DNA of 64,000 nt from Paenibacillus taiwanensis DSM 18679 (GTDB taxonomy: Bacteria; Bacillota; Bacilli; Paenibacillales; Paenibacillaceae), in NCBI RefSeq assembly GCF_000425125.1, contig NZ_KE384306.1:707705-771704 (forward strand). The letters are read 5' to 3'. A model generated the notes under the pieces. It was not told the origin of the DNA, ran no database searches, and saw only the letters and a list, made by a program, of their open reading frames with translations. The position numbers and the translations under genes were made by a program. Below are positions 25,589 through 34,494 of the stretch, piece after piece. Within the stretch, counting starts at the first letter, position 1. Each line of letters starts with the position of its first letter.

Positions 25589-27447
25589 AATTAGAAGTTC
25601 AGGAAATACTAAAGTGTATAGCACGAAAACAGAACTTTTTGCTAAGTGGCGGAGCAGGATCAGGTAAGACTTATTCTTTGGTTCAACTCATCGAAGAGAT
25701 TATTCATACTAATCCTTTAGCTAAAATCGCCTGTATAACTTATACAAATGCAGCAGTAAAGGAAATTGAAGAAAGGGTCAGTCACCAAAATTTGAAAGTC
25801 TCAACCATCCATGATTTCTTGTGGGATAGCATTAGAAACTATCAAAAGGACCTGAAGAATGGATTAATTGATCTTATAAATACTGAAGATTCAAAGATAA
25901 CTAGTCCAGACGGAACTGTAGAAGCATTTTACTTTGACAACTTAAACGAAGGGATTCAGTATAAAGAGTATACTCGTATACAAGAAGGGATAATTTCTCA
26001 CGATGAGGTGCTTGAGTTAGCAAATTATTTGTATAAAAAGCACTCTGTGTTATGTGACATTTTGCAAGATACGTTTCAATTTATTTTCATCGATGAATAT
26101 CAAGATACTAGTCAACTTGTGATCAAAATATTTTTAGAACACGTAAAAAAAAGTAAACGTAGAAGTATCATTGGTTTATTTGGAGATGCAATGCAATCAA
26201 TTTATGACAGCGGTATTGGAAATGTAAACGAGTACATCGAATCTAACGAAGTCTTTGAAATTCAGAAGAAGCAAAATAGAAGGAATCCTAGACTAGTCAT
26301 AGAACTTGCTAATAAGTTAAGATATGATAGTTTAGTTCAGGAGTCTTCAGAAGACCCTGCTGCTCCTAATATGTTGAATGGTGTGATCAAGGAAGGTAAT
26401 ATCAAATTCCTGTATTCTAGTAACGACAGTATTGAAGAAATAAAGAAAACTTTATATTTTGAGGGATGGGATTTCACAGACTCGAAACAGACAAAAGAGT
26501 TATACCTGACACATAATCTTATAGCAGCCAAGGCAGGCTTTCCTAGTCTCATGGAAATATACGATAAAGATCCAATAATTAAATTTAAAAATAAAATGAG
26601 ACGTAAGATTAAAGAGGACAACGTATCTATTAATGAGAACGATACCTTTGATCAGATAGCCGATCTACTAGCAAAACAAAAAAAACTAAAGAAAGAAATT
26701 TTACTAGAAGACCCAGAGACACGTATTCTATATAACCTTTTGAAAGACAAACCATATTATGAAGTCAAAGGTATCTACTTAGATAAGGAGTCACTTATTG
26801 ATGATAAAAAGCAAGATAAAACAGATGAAAATAGAAAAGGTTCAAAGAGAGATGCTTTAGTGAAACATTTGTTCAAAATCCAGCACATAGTCGATCTATA
26901 CAACAAGAAAAATTACAATGAGTTTATACGACGAACAGAGCTTCCGATTACATCGATAAAAAGAAAAAAAGATATTCATGATATTATTGAGAGTTTTAGT
27001 GATTCCTCTAACAAAAAAATAGGCGAGATTATTGAATTAGCCGACATCAATGGTATTTGCAAAAAGGACGATAAGTACAATAAGTTCGTCCAAGACAATT
27101 TCTATGTTTTTGACAGAGTGAGGGAAGTTAAATATGCTGAATTCCAAAATCTATTTTATTATTTAGAGGGTTTTACTCCCTTTTCCACGCAACACAAGAT
27201 AAAAGGTGCGGAGTTTGAAAATGTTCTTGTGGTATTGGATAATGGAAAGTGGACTAGTTTTAATTTCGATTATTTATTTAGCGAGCAAACAGAGAAAGCC
27301 TCTGTGTACTATAGAACCAAAAAACTATTCTATGTGTGCTGTACAAGAGCTAGAAACAACTTAGTTATCTTCTTTCATAATCCAAATGATTTAATTATAC
27401 GTCAAGCTAAAGATTGGTTTGGAGACGATAATGTGAAGAAGGTATGA
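25573..27447 (+). CDS. gajB: Gabija-type GajB: UvrD/Rep-like helicase
   Basis: 624-residue superfamily 1A helicase. Motifs in order: Walker A SGGAGSGKTYS, Ia CITYTNAAVKEI, II FIDEYQDTSQ, III LFGDAMQSIYDSG, IV QNRRNPRLVIELANKLR, V STQHKIKGAEFENVLVV and VI FYVCCTRARNNLVIFF. The ATG at 25573 is chosen (AAAGGAAGG six bases before); it overlaps the end of gajA by 16 bases, so the two are coupled. In Gabija, GajB associates with GajA to block phage by attacking DNA and depleting nucleotides. The middle part (about 290-520) is a lysine-rich insertion longer than in the known 494-residue GajB. Confidence 0.88.
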   Translation: MVEKLELEVQEILKCIARKQNFLLSGGAGSGKTYSLVQLIEEIIHTNPLAKIACITYTNAAVKEIEERVSHQNLKVSTIHDFLWDSIRNYQKDLKNGLIDLINTEDSKITSPDGTVEAFYFDNLNEGIQYKEYTRIQEGIISHDEVLELANYLYKKHSVLCDILQDTFQFIFIDEYQDTSQLVIKIFLEHVKKSKRRSIIGLFGDAMQSIYDSGIGNVNEYIESNEVFEIQKKQNRRNPRLVIELANKLRYDSLVQESSEDPAAPNMLNGVIKEGNIKFLYSSNDSIEEIKKTLYFEGWDFTDSKQTKELYLTHNLIAAKAGFPSLMEIYDKDPIIKFKNKMRRKIKEDNVSINENDTFDQIADLLAKQKKLKKEILLEDPETRILYNLLKDKPYYEVKGIYLDKESLIDDKKQDKTDENRKGSKRDALVKHLFKIQHIVDLYNKKNYNEFIRRTELPITSIKRKKDIHDIIESFSDSSNKKIGEIIELADINGICKKDDKYNKFVQDNFYVFDRVREVKYAEFQNLFYYLEGFTPFSTQHKIKGAEFENVLVVLDNGKWTSFNFDYLFSEQTEKASVYYRTKKLFYVCCTRARNNLVIFFHNPNDLIIRQAKDWFGDDNVKKV

Positions 27448-27659
27448 GCAATATACTCCTGAATATAACCTTAGTTATATTTAGTTTTCACTGAAACTAA
27501 TACGTTTTAATTATACTGGTCATATTATTGGTCCCACTTTCTTATTTATGGATTATGGAAAGCTCGTGTAGGTATACGAGAGCACAATCAGGAAAAGTCT
27601 TATAAATAGAATAATATTCCATTCGAAGTCGTTCCAAAAGATAACTCTCCATAGACAGC

Positions 27660-27710
27660 AAAGGGGCGATCCCTCTAGTCATTTTGGATGACTTTGGGAT
27701 TGCCCCTTTT
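27660..27710. terminator. Long bidirectional terminator between gajB and uppP
   Basis: Outer stem AAAGGGGCGATCCC / GGGATTGCCCCTTT and inner stem AGTCAT / ATGACT with a TTTGG loop. A-run on one side and T-run on the other allow it to stop transcription in both directions. The 27448-27659 stretch before it holds no coding signal. Confidence 0.82.
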
Positions 27711-27726
27711 GTGTAAGGCTACGTGA

Positions 27727-28569
27727 TTACATAATAAAGACGAAATAAATAATGGCAGCAAGCACTAAACGGTAAATTGCAAAAGGCACGAGCTTAATGC
27801 GATTAATCAATTTCAAGAAGAAACGAATGGATATTAAAGCGAAAATAAATGCGCTAATAAAGCCTACAACAAAAAATGGAAGGGCGTCTAACGTGAAGTT
27901 CTCCCAATGCTTTAGCAGTGACAGGCCGCTAGCGCCCGCCATAACTGGCACAGCCATAATAAACGTAAAGTCAGATGCAGCACGATGACTCATTCCAAGT
28001 AGAACACCGCCCGATATCGTTGATCCGGAGCGGGAGAAGCCAGGCCATAAGCCCAAGCATTGGAAGAGTCCAATCCCTAATGCTTGTCCATACGTGATCT
28101 GGTCGACTGTTTCAGCTTTTGGTCTTCGAGGACGGAACCAATCTGCTGCAATCATCAGAATTGCTCCGATCACAAGACCAACGACTACAGTCTTTGTGGA
28201 GAACAAATATTCATCAATATAATCGTTAAAAAGTACGCCCAGCACACCTGCTGGAATAAGCCCTACCAACACTTGCAGCAGATTCAGATGTCCGCCCCGT
28301 CCTAGTTGGACAGCGTCTTGTGATCGTCTGCGCTTAAGTCCAAGCAGATCCAAAAATCTGTCTTTGAACACCACTACAACAGCTAAAATGGAACCAAGCT
28401 GAATAACGACTTTAAAAGTGTTTGCTACCTCTGGAGAAAACAAGTCTTTCGACTGAAACCAAAAATCATCCACAATAATCATATGTCCCGTTGAGGATAC
28501 CGGAGCAAATTCCGTTAATCCTTCAACGACGCCTAGTATAAAGGCGACAAACATTTCCCACCAATTCAA
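27727..28569 (-). CDS. uppP: Undecaprenyl-diphosphate phosphatase
   Basis: 280-residue membrane protein of the BacA/UppP family that recycles undecaprenyl diphosphate to the monophosphate for cell-wall synthesis and can give bacitracin resistance. Motif 1 is VEGLTEFAPVSSTGHM and motif 2 is GLWPGFSRSGSTISGGVLLG, containing the catalytic Glu, Arg and Ser residues. The start is TTG at 28569 with AGGAGAG about ten bases upstream. Convergent with gajB, sharing the terminator at 27660. Confidence 0.96.
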   Translation of the reverse strand: MNWWEMFVAFILGVVEGLTEFAPVSSTGHMIIVDDFWFQSKDLFSPEVANTFKVVIQLGSILAVVVVFKDRFLDLLGLKRRRSQDAVQLGRGGHLNLLQVLVGLIPAGVLGVLFNDYIDEYLFSTKTVVVGLVIGAILMIAADWFRPRRPKAETVDQITYGQALGIGLFQCLGLWPGFSRSGSTISGGVLLGMSHRAASDFTFIMAVPVMAGASGLSLLKHWENFTLDALPFFVVGFISAFIFALISIRFFLKLINRIKLVPFAIYRLVLAAIIYFVFIM

Positions 28570-28674
28570 GCTGATTCACTCTCCTACATACATTCCTTCT
28601 ATAATGACAAGCACATAAACTGTATTATATAGCTTTTTGAGAGAGTGTGAAAGTAGTACCCATTGAAACGCTTG

Positions 28675-29580
28675 TCAAATGAATTGTTGACGGTATTGAC
28701 GAGGTGAGATACCTTCCAACTTGGCAAAGCATGCCGTAAAGTAAGCGGGTTGATTAAAGCCAACTAAAGCGGCTACTTTAGCAATCGAGTTATCAGTCTG
28801 CAAGAGCAGCAGCTTGGCCTGCTCAATTCGGTATTTTTGCAAGTATTCAAATGGAGAACAGCCGAACTGCCGCTGCATACACCTTGCAATATAGACTGGA
28901 TGAAAGTTAATATTCTCACCTAACAATTCTGCCGTAATAGGCTCCTGATAATGATTGCGCAAATATTGCGCGGCTTGAGCAGCGCATTGGGAAGCAGATG
29001 ATTGCTCTACGGCCCCACCTGTGCTAGCTAGTTGCAGCAGTAGTTGTTGGAAGAGTAGCTGCTGCTGCCACCGATTGTGAGCCAGGTCATCGTTCAAATG
29101 GGGCGACGAGAGCAGATTTAACGTAGCTAATAACGAATCAGGCTGTTCTATGACACTGAGCTGAGGCAGTCGCAGATGAAATTGATTCACCCTGATACGT
29201 TTGTCCTCTTTTTTTACTTCAGCATTTATTGGGTGTACATCAGGGGGGGCTGAGCCATACTGTGGCGGTGGTGTATGTTCTGTGTTGTTTAACGTCCAGT
29301 TGCCCTCGGATTGGAAATGAATCCAGTCATAGGTCGTCTCTTCTTCACATGCTTGTATAGGAAAATAATATTGGTTCGGTAGTAAAATTAGTGTGTGTTG
29401 AGCAGATAATTTATAGTGTTGTTGTTCCTGCCCAATATATAGGCATCCTTGTCGGACAACGATTAATTGAAACAGATCGATCTGTCGTCGGGCAGGCGGT
29501 TTATTGCCGATCGACATTACACGATGACCGCTATTGATGTAATGAGGCAGGGGTGGGGCGGACAGTTGAATGGTTGGCAT
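28675..29580 (-). CDS. AraC family transcriptional regulator
   Basis: 301 residues. An N-terminal cupin-like sensing part (about 20-100: VVRQGCLYIG, LLPNQYYFPIQA) is followed by a His/Gln-rich middle part and a C-terminal double helix-turn-helix of about 100 residues, with HPVYIARCMQRQFGCSPFEYLQKYRIEQAKLLL and IAKVAALVGFNQPAYFTACFAKLEGISPRQYR. That second motif is the standard AraC signature. Divergent from the ClbS/DfsB-like gene across 280 bases; regulated genes are unknown. The ligand is probably a small sugar or metabolite, but this is not shown. Confidence 0.92.
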   Translation of the reverse strand: MPTIQLSAPPLPHYINSGHRVMSIGNKPPARRQIDLFQLIVVRQGCLYIGQEQQHYKLSAQHTLILLPNQYYFPIQACEEETTYDWIHFQSEGNWTLNNTEHTPPPQYGSAPPDVHPINAEVKKEDKRIRVNQFHLRLPQLSVIEQPDSLLATLNLLSSPHLNDDLAHNRWQQQLLFQQLLLQLASTGGAVEQSSASQCAAQAAQYLRNHYQEPITAELLGENINFHPVYIARCMQRQFGCSPFEYLQKYRIEQAKLLLLQTDNSIAKVAALVGFNQPAYFTACFAKLEGISPRQYRQQFI

Positions 29581-29860
29581 GAGGGCACCTTTTCTTCTGA
29601 ACTTTATTTAGGTTGGAATATTATAAAAGAGATCTTCTAATCTAGCACTTAGCACTCTTTTCTGAGTATACCATCTCTATATTATATGTTCTATACTTCA
29701 ACTAATTTGCTCGTAATGAATTGGCGCGCTTGGCGTGCTAATCTCGATTGGCGGCAAGCGTATAATCTTATAATTTATCGCTTACCGCATGTTTAACCTG
29801 TCATAGGGGTGTCACAGTTGTATGCTACGATAACTATAAACGTCGCAAAGGAGCTTACTT

Positions 29861-30376
29861 ATGGCGAGCTATGATTATCGATCTAGGGAGGCGCTAAAGA
29901 ATGCTATCCACAGTACATACTTGTTGTTGGATCAGGAATTTGAGGACATTGATCATCATAAAAAAGATGTGCTTGTTCCAGAAGTAGACAAAACACCGGC
30001 ACAAATTATCGCCTATCAGCTCGGTTGGCTTCATTTAGTTATGGGTTGGGAAAAGGCTGAGCGATCAAATCAAGAAGTGCTTATGCCAGCGCCTGGGTAC
30101 AAATGGAATCAGCTTGGCGTGTTGAACCGTTCTTTTTATGCAGCTTATGGCAGCTATTCACTACATGAACTGCGTGTGCTGCTTCAGCAGACGGAGCAGG
30201 AGTGGCTCTGTTGGGTAGATGAATTAAGCGAGGAAGAACTATTTACACAAGGTGCTCGTAAGTGGACAGGAGAGAAGCCGAATTGGCCTCTTGTCAGATG
30301 GATACACATTAATTCTGTTGCGCCATTTCGTACCTTTCGTGCAAAGTTAAGAAAATGGAAGAAATATGAACATTAA
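29861..30376 (+). CDS. ClbS/DfsB family four-helix-bundle protein
   Basis: 171 residues matching the ClbS/DfsB family in order: ALKNAIHSTYLLLDQEF, then KTPAQIIAYQLGWLHLVMGWEK, PGYKWNQLGVLNRSFY, and the tail WIHINSVAPFRTFRAKLRKWKK. ClbS hydrolyses the cyclopropane warhead of colibactin and protects the producer, and the fold belongs to the DinB superfamily. Most family members in other bacteria have unknown targets, so the function here is open. It is 7.5 kb upstream of the biosynthetic operon, with unrelated genes between, so a link is only a possibility. Confidence 0.85.
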   Translation: MASYDYRSREALKNAIHSTYLLLDQEFEDIDHHKKDVLVPEVDKTPAQIIAYQLGWLHLVMGWEKAERSNQEVLMPAPGYKWNQLGVLNRSFYAAYGSYSLHELRVLLQQTEQEWLCWVDELSEEELFTQGARKWTGEKPNWPLVRWIHINSVAPFRTFRAKLRKWKKYEH

Positions 30377-30459
30377 TTCATATTTTGTTTCGGTATGTCT
30401 GTTATATAGTATTATTTAGGTTGTGTTATTCCAATGTTGAAAGAGGGATAAATGATTGT

Positions 30460-32157
30460 ATGATTGGAATCGATTTGGGAACGACGAATAGTTTAGTTGC
30501 ATACTGGGACGGTAAACAGGCGCAAATAATTCCGAATGTTTTAGGGGAAAAATTGACTCCTTCAGTGGTAAGCGTTGATGATAATGGAGCAATATTAGTA
30601 GGACGAATTGCACAGGAGCGCCTCATTACCCATCCTCATTTAACGGGAGCCTCTTTTAAGAGATTTATGGGGTCTGAGAAGAAATATAAGCTAGGTGCGT
30701 TTGAGTTTACACCAGAAGAAATGTCCTCATTCATTTTGCGAACATTAAAAGAGGATGCAGAGGCTTATCTTGGACAAGCGGTCCATGAAGCGGTAATTAG
30801 TGTTCCGGCCTACTTTAATGATGTCCAACGTAAAATGACCCAAAAAGCGGCGGAACTGGCGGGTTTGAAGGTGGAACGTCTCATAAGTGAGCCTACAGCG
30901 GCGGCCCTTGCTTATGGTCTGCACCAAGGAGAAGCAGAAATGCGATTTTTGGTATTTGATCTCGGTGGTGGAACGTTCGACGTTTCCATTTTAGAAATGT
31001 TTGAGGGTGTAATGGACGTCAAAGCGATTGCCGGCGACAATTATTTGGGAGGAGATGATTTTACTGAGCTACTTGTTGCTCACTTCGTTTCAGAGCATCA
31101 GCTTATACTCGAACAGCTTGATGATAAAACGATATCTTCTCTTTACAAGCAAGCGGAACAATGCAAGCGCAGTTTAGGTGCTGAAACTAGAGGATGTATG
31201 CGCACAGTTCTGGAGGACCGTGAACTTGTGCTTCATATAACCAAGCCAGAGTTTGAACAGTTGGCACAGCCCCTAATCATTCGTTTACGTCAACCGGTGG
31301 AGCGCGCATTGCGGGATGCAGAACTACTGCCCTCCGACCTGAATGGCATTGTCATGGTAGGTGGTGCAACCCGAATGCCACTAGTGAAGCATGTTATCGG
31401 TCGAATGTTTGGGCAGATGCCATACGCCTCCATTGATCCAGATGAGTCTGTTGCACTTGGCGCGGCTGTCCAAGCCGCCTTGAAGCAGAGAAATCAGGCG
31501 TTGGAAGAAATCATTCTGACGGATGTTTGTCCGTATACATTGGGAACTAGTGTGATACAGATCGGAGCAAAAGGGAAGTTAAGTGACGGTCACTATTTAC
31601 CAATTATTGAACGTAATACACCTATTCCCGTGAGTCGGGTAGAGCGGTTATACACCGTAAATGATATGCAGAAAGTGCTGATTGTGGATGTGTATCAGGG
31701 CGAGAGCAGACTAGTAGAGAACAATTTGAAGCTTGGTCAGCTAAATATTAATGTTCCAGCGGCTAAGGCTGGAGAACAGTGTATTGATGTCCGTTACACT
31801 TATGATATTAACGGAATTCTTGAGGTTGAGGTCATCAGCGTGACAACAGGTGAAAAAAATCGCTTGCTCATTGAACAGCATGTGGGTACTATGAGCCGGG
31901 AGCAGATTGAAGCCCGCCTGCTAGAAATTGCAAGCATCAAAATTCACCCCCGGGATCGAGTGGAAAACAGACTGCTTATTGCCAAAGGAGAGCGGCTGTA
32001 TGAGGAGTCGCTTGGTCAACGGCGGGAATTTATCGCGCGATGCTTAAAGGAATTCGAGGATGCGCTGCATACGCAGGACGATCGGGTCATTAAAAAAGTA
32101 GCTCAATGGTATAAAGAGCAATTGGCACAGATGGAAGGATGGGGATATTTCTCGTGA
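30460..32157 (+). CDS. Hsp70 family chaperone, HscC-like
   Basis: 565 residues, nearer to HscC (about 556) than to DnaK (about 610). The nucleotide-binding domain starts at once with IGIDLGTTNSLVAY and continues with FDLGGGTFDVSI and VMVGGATRMPLV. The substrate-binding beta domain (about 370-480) is followed by a short lid. The ATG at 30460 is chosen because the Hsp70 core starts there; the ribosome site AAGAGGG is rather distant (12 bases). A J-domain protein gene overlaps its stop by four bases and a DUF1266 gene comes next, so this is a dedicated Hsp70/J pair apart from the housekeeping dnaK. Confidence 0.93.
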   Translation: MIGIDLGTTNSLVAYWDGKQAQIIPNVLGEKLTPSVVSVDDNGAILVGRIAQERLITHPHLTGASFKRFMGSEKKYKLGAFEFTPEEMSSFILRTLKEDAEAYLGQAVHEAVISVPAYFNDVQRKMTQKAAELAGLKVERLISEPTAAALAYGLHQGEAEMRFLVFDLGGGTFDVSILEMFEGVMDVKAIAGDNYLGGDDFTELLVAHFVSEHQLILEQLDDKTISSLYKQAEQCKRSLGAETRGCMRTVLEDRELVLHITKPEFEQLAQPLIIRLRQPVERALRDAELLPSDLNGIVMVGGATRMPLVKHVIGRMFGQMPYASIDPDESVALGAAVQAALKQRNQALEEIILTDVCPYTLGTSVIQIGAKGKLSDGHYLPIIERNTPIPVSRVERLYTVNDMQKVLIVDVYQGESRLVENNLKLGQLNINVPAAKAGEQCIDVRYTYDINGILEVEVISVTTGEKNRLLIEQHVGTMSREQIEARLLEIASIKIHPRDRVENRLLIAKGERLYEESLGQRREFIARCLKEFEDALHTQDDRVIKKVAQWYKEQLAQMEGWGYFS

Positions 32158-33539
32158 TTAACTGGAAAATGTTAGGCATAAGTCCGACTGATGATAAGGC
32201 TGCCATTAAGAAAGCCTATGCGAAACAACTTCGCGTCTATCATCCTGAGGATCATCCAGAAGATTACCAGCGGCTTAGAGAAGCATTTGATGCTGCGATG
32301 AAGCAGGCTGGAAAATCCGTTCCATTTGTTGAAGAGCAAACCAGTCCCGAAATCATCCATTCTATACTTGTCAGAGATGAGAGGCCAGATCCAGAACGGT
32401 TACATACTTTATCACCATTGTCGTCTGTAAATGAAACTGAAGTTCTTGACGTTATAGCTGATGGATTAGAGGACCAGATGGAAGCAGGGGGCATGCCGAA
32501 TACTCGTATTGAACCCCTTCAGTTATTTTGGCAAGGGCTTCATGAACGGTATCGTGATATTAGTCGGCGTGTAGACCCACAGCAATGGGAATCCCTGCTA
32601 AATGAAGATTATATGTGGGATATGGGGACTGTGGAGAAACGGTTTGACGTACTCATGCGTTTTTTAGCCGAGCGCCGATATATGCCGCATGACGTATGGA
32701 CTTTGCTTGATTTAACGTTTGAACTGAGTAAGAACCTCGAAAATAGGCGGGAACGTTACGATAACGATGTGATCGAATACATTACATTACAAATTAGCGG
32801 GACAATGGAAATGGGGTATGTCTGTTTTGTGGGGCGTGAGTTTACATTTGATATAGATGACTATTTAAGTTGCAGGGAAGCAGCACAGTTCTTTCTCATG
32901 AGAAGGCAATTTGAGGATGCTGAGCAAAGGCTCGCTCAGGCCAACGAGTTGTTTCAGGAAGACCCCGATTTGCAATTGATGCGGGCCAAATTTGCCTTGA
33001 TGAATGGAGCAGTATCAGAAGAAGTGCTTGGAATCCTCAACCAAGTGATCAGCTATAATCCGCAGGAATGGGAAGCTTATTTGTTGCGGGGACGATTATT
33101 GTTTAACGAGAAACAGTATAAGGAGGCACAGCAAGATGCAGAATTGCTGCTCCAACAAGTGCCTAAATCGCAAGATGCAAGATGTCTGGCTATTGAATGT
33201 TATATGGCACTGAACCAATTAGAAAAAGCATGGGCGATACAGAATGAACCGCCAAAAATATATTTCCGGTATTGTGCAGTTATAATGGCGCTTTGCAACA
33301 AGCAAATATATGCCCAAAAGCCTAGAAAGAAGTCCTTTAAGTACATGCTAGGCGTTACCGGATATCGAATCATGGAATTTCTTCTGCTCCTTTGGAAGCT
33401 TAATTGGAAGCTCCTGCTAATCTATATTGCTAGCGGTTATATTATTGGCTTTGGATCACTGCCTGCATACATTGCGGCTGGAGCTATGCTCTGGCGAACA
33501 TGGAAGTCCATCCGAGCTACATATTTGCTGTTGACCTAA
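32154..33539 (+). CDS. J-domain protein with TPR-like region and C-terminal membrane segment
   Basis: 461 residues. The N-terminal J domain (about 3-50) reads NWKMLGISPTDDKAAIKKAY then QLRVYHPEDHPEDYQRLREAF; the usual HPD tripeptide appears as HPE(D). The middle (about 245-370) is repeat-like helical sequence (AEQRLAQANELFQEDPDLQL, YNPQEWEAYLLRGRLLF) suggesting TPRs. A hydrophobic segment near 415-450 could anchor it to the membrane. The start GTG at 32154 overlaps the chaperone gene's TGA as GTGA, with GGATGGGGA before it; an in-frame ATG at 32139 is the alternative. It should recruit the HscC-like ATPase to specific clients. Confidence 0.85.
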   Translation: MINWKMLGISPTDDKAAIKKAYAKQLRVYHPEDHPEDYQRLREAFDAAMKQAGKSVPFVEEQTSPEIIHSILVRDERPDPERLHTLSPLSSVNETEVLDVIADGLEDQMEAGGMPNTRIEPLQLFWQGLHERYRDISRRVDPQQWESLLNEDYMWDMGTVEKRFDVLMRFLAERRYMPHDVWTLLDLTFELSKNLENRRERYDNDVIEYITLQISGTMEMGYVCFVGREFTFDIDDYLSCREAAQFFLMRRQFEDAEQRLAQANELFQEDPDLQLMRAKFALMNGAVSEEVLGILNQVISYNPQEWEAYLLRGRLLFNEKQYKEAQQDAELLLQQVPKSQDARCLAIECYMALNQLEKAWAIQNEPPKIYFRYCAVIMALCNKQIYAQKPRKKSFKYMLGVTGYRIMEFLLLLWKLNWKLLLIYIASGYIIGFGSLPAYIAAGAMLWRTWKSIRATYLLLT

Positions 33540-33557
33540 TTACAGGAGGGCAATTGT

Positions 33558-34259
33558 ATGTTTCGAAATTATCAATCGATAAAGAAGTATAAGCTGGATC
33601 TCTATTTTCGCTGTCTATCGGCCAATTGCTTTAATGGGATAATGGGAAATTACTTTGTTATACATGAGTTCTCATCTAACGCGTTCATATCCACCAAAGG
33701 ACAAGGTTTCAAGCTGCTCAGACACTGGGATATATCAAATGCTGATGACTTGAACAAACGAATACATATATTGTTAGGTAACAATTTTTATTTGGAATAT
33801 CAATTACTACATACACAGTTGAGTGTGCTGACAGAGAAGGCGCGCGTCAAATATTTGGAGTCGTACCGCAGGCACGAAGATTATGCGAAGATGTCTCTGG
33901 TTTACAATTGTTTACAGCATCTGCCATCGGGTAACCTAATTGGCTACGGCGCTTCATGGGTAGTTGCATTGTGTCGTGCAGGCCAGGCTGCAAAAATGAT
34001 TACAGAAGAGGAGGCTTGGACCTATAAAATACAGGCAGCCAAGATGGTTCAAGCTGCGTATCATAACTGGGAAGATTTTTTCATTGCGTTCTCCATCGGT
34101 AGTTGTTTTTACGATACTAAACCAAACACGCCAATGTATTGGTCACCAACAAGCATGTTTACACTAATTAATATTAGTTCTTTGTTGTACAAGCGGGTGG
34201 CATGGAATCACAGTTTAGAACTCCCCATCACAATTCAGAAGACAAGTAACGGAGAATGA
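33558..34259 (+). CDS. DUF1266 domain protein
   Basis: 233 residues. The C-terminal half fits DUF1266: GASWVVALCRAGQAAKMITEEEAWTYKIQAAKMVQAAYHNWEDFFIAFSIGSCFYD is the family's Trp-rich core (given here in part: ITEEEAW, AYHNWEDFF). No signal peptide or clear membrane segment. It follows the J-protein gene by 18 bases behind GGAGGG, so it belongs to the chaperone operon. In E. coli the hscC/djlC region also contains DUF1266 genes (ybeU, ybeR), which suggests a functional link with the chaperone pair. Role unknown. A terminator follows. Confidence 0.75.
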   Translation: MFRNYQSIKKYKLDLYFRCLSANCFNGIMGNYFVIHEFSSNAFISTKGQGFKLLRHWDISNADDLNKRIHILLGNNFYLEYQLLHTQLSVLTEKARVKYLESYRRHEDYAKMSLVYNCLQHLPSGNLIGYGASWVVALCRAGQAAKMITEEEAWTYKIQAAKMVQAAYHNWEDFFIAFSIGSCFYDTKPNTPMYWSPTSMFTLINISSLLYKRVAWNHSLELPITIQKTSNGE

Positions 34260-34291
34260 CATGCTCATCCATTGTCAATAAAGATTCGGTG

Positions 34292-34335
34292 CAGAGTATA
34301 GTGGGGCATGATGAACTCACATGCTCTGTTTTTTT
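34292..34335 (+). terminator. Rho-independent terminator of the chaperone operon
   Basis: CAGAGTATAGTGGG pairs with CTCACATGCTCTG with one bulge and wobble pairs, followed by seven T. Confidence 0.68.
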
Positions 34336-34452
34336 ATGTTCAGGTCAAACGGGGACATGCGCAGCCGATGTCAGTTTAACCATTGGTAAATGGTTTTAAT
34401 GTATTCACGGGGAGAAAGACAGTATGTTGAAGGAAGTGCAGAGAGGCTATTG

Positions 34453-34461
34453 TGCTATAAT
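34453..34461 (+). promoter_or_regulatory. Extended -10 promoter of the VTT gene
   Basis: TGCTATAAT combines a TG-N extension with a perfect TATAAT, 34 bases before the ATG at 34495. A -35 box is not clear. Confidence 0.55.
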
Positions 34462-34494
34462 GTGACGTATAAGGCAAGGTAAGTCTATTATTTA

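Noticed and set aside
21279-27660. Prophage or integrative element around the Gabija genes
   Set aside because: No integrase, phage structural gene, tRNA or attachment repeat was found; only an IS remnant.
30460-32157. Housekeeping dnaK
   Set aside because: The protein is short (565 residues), lacks the grpE/dnaJ context, and is paired with a special J protein and DUF1266.
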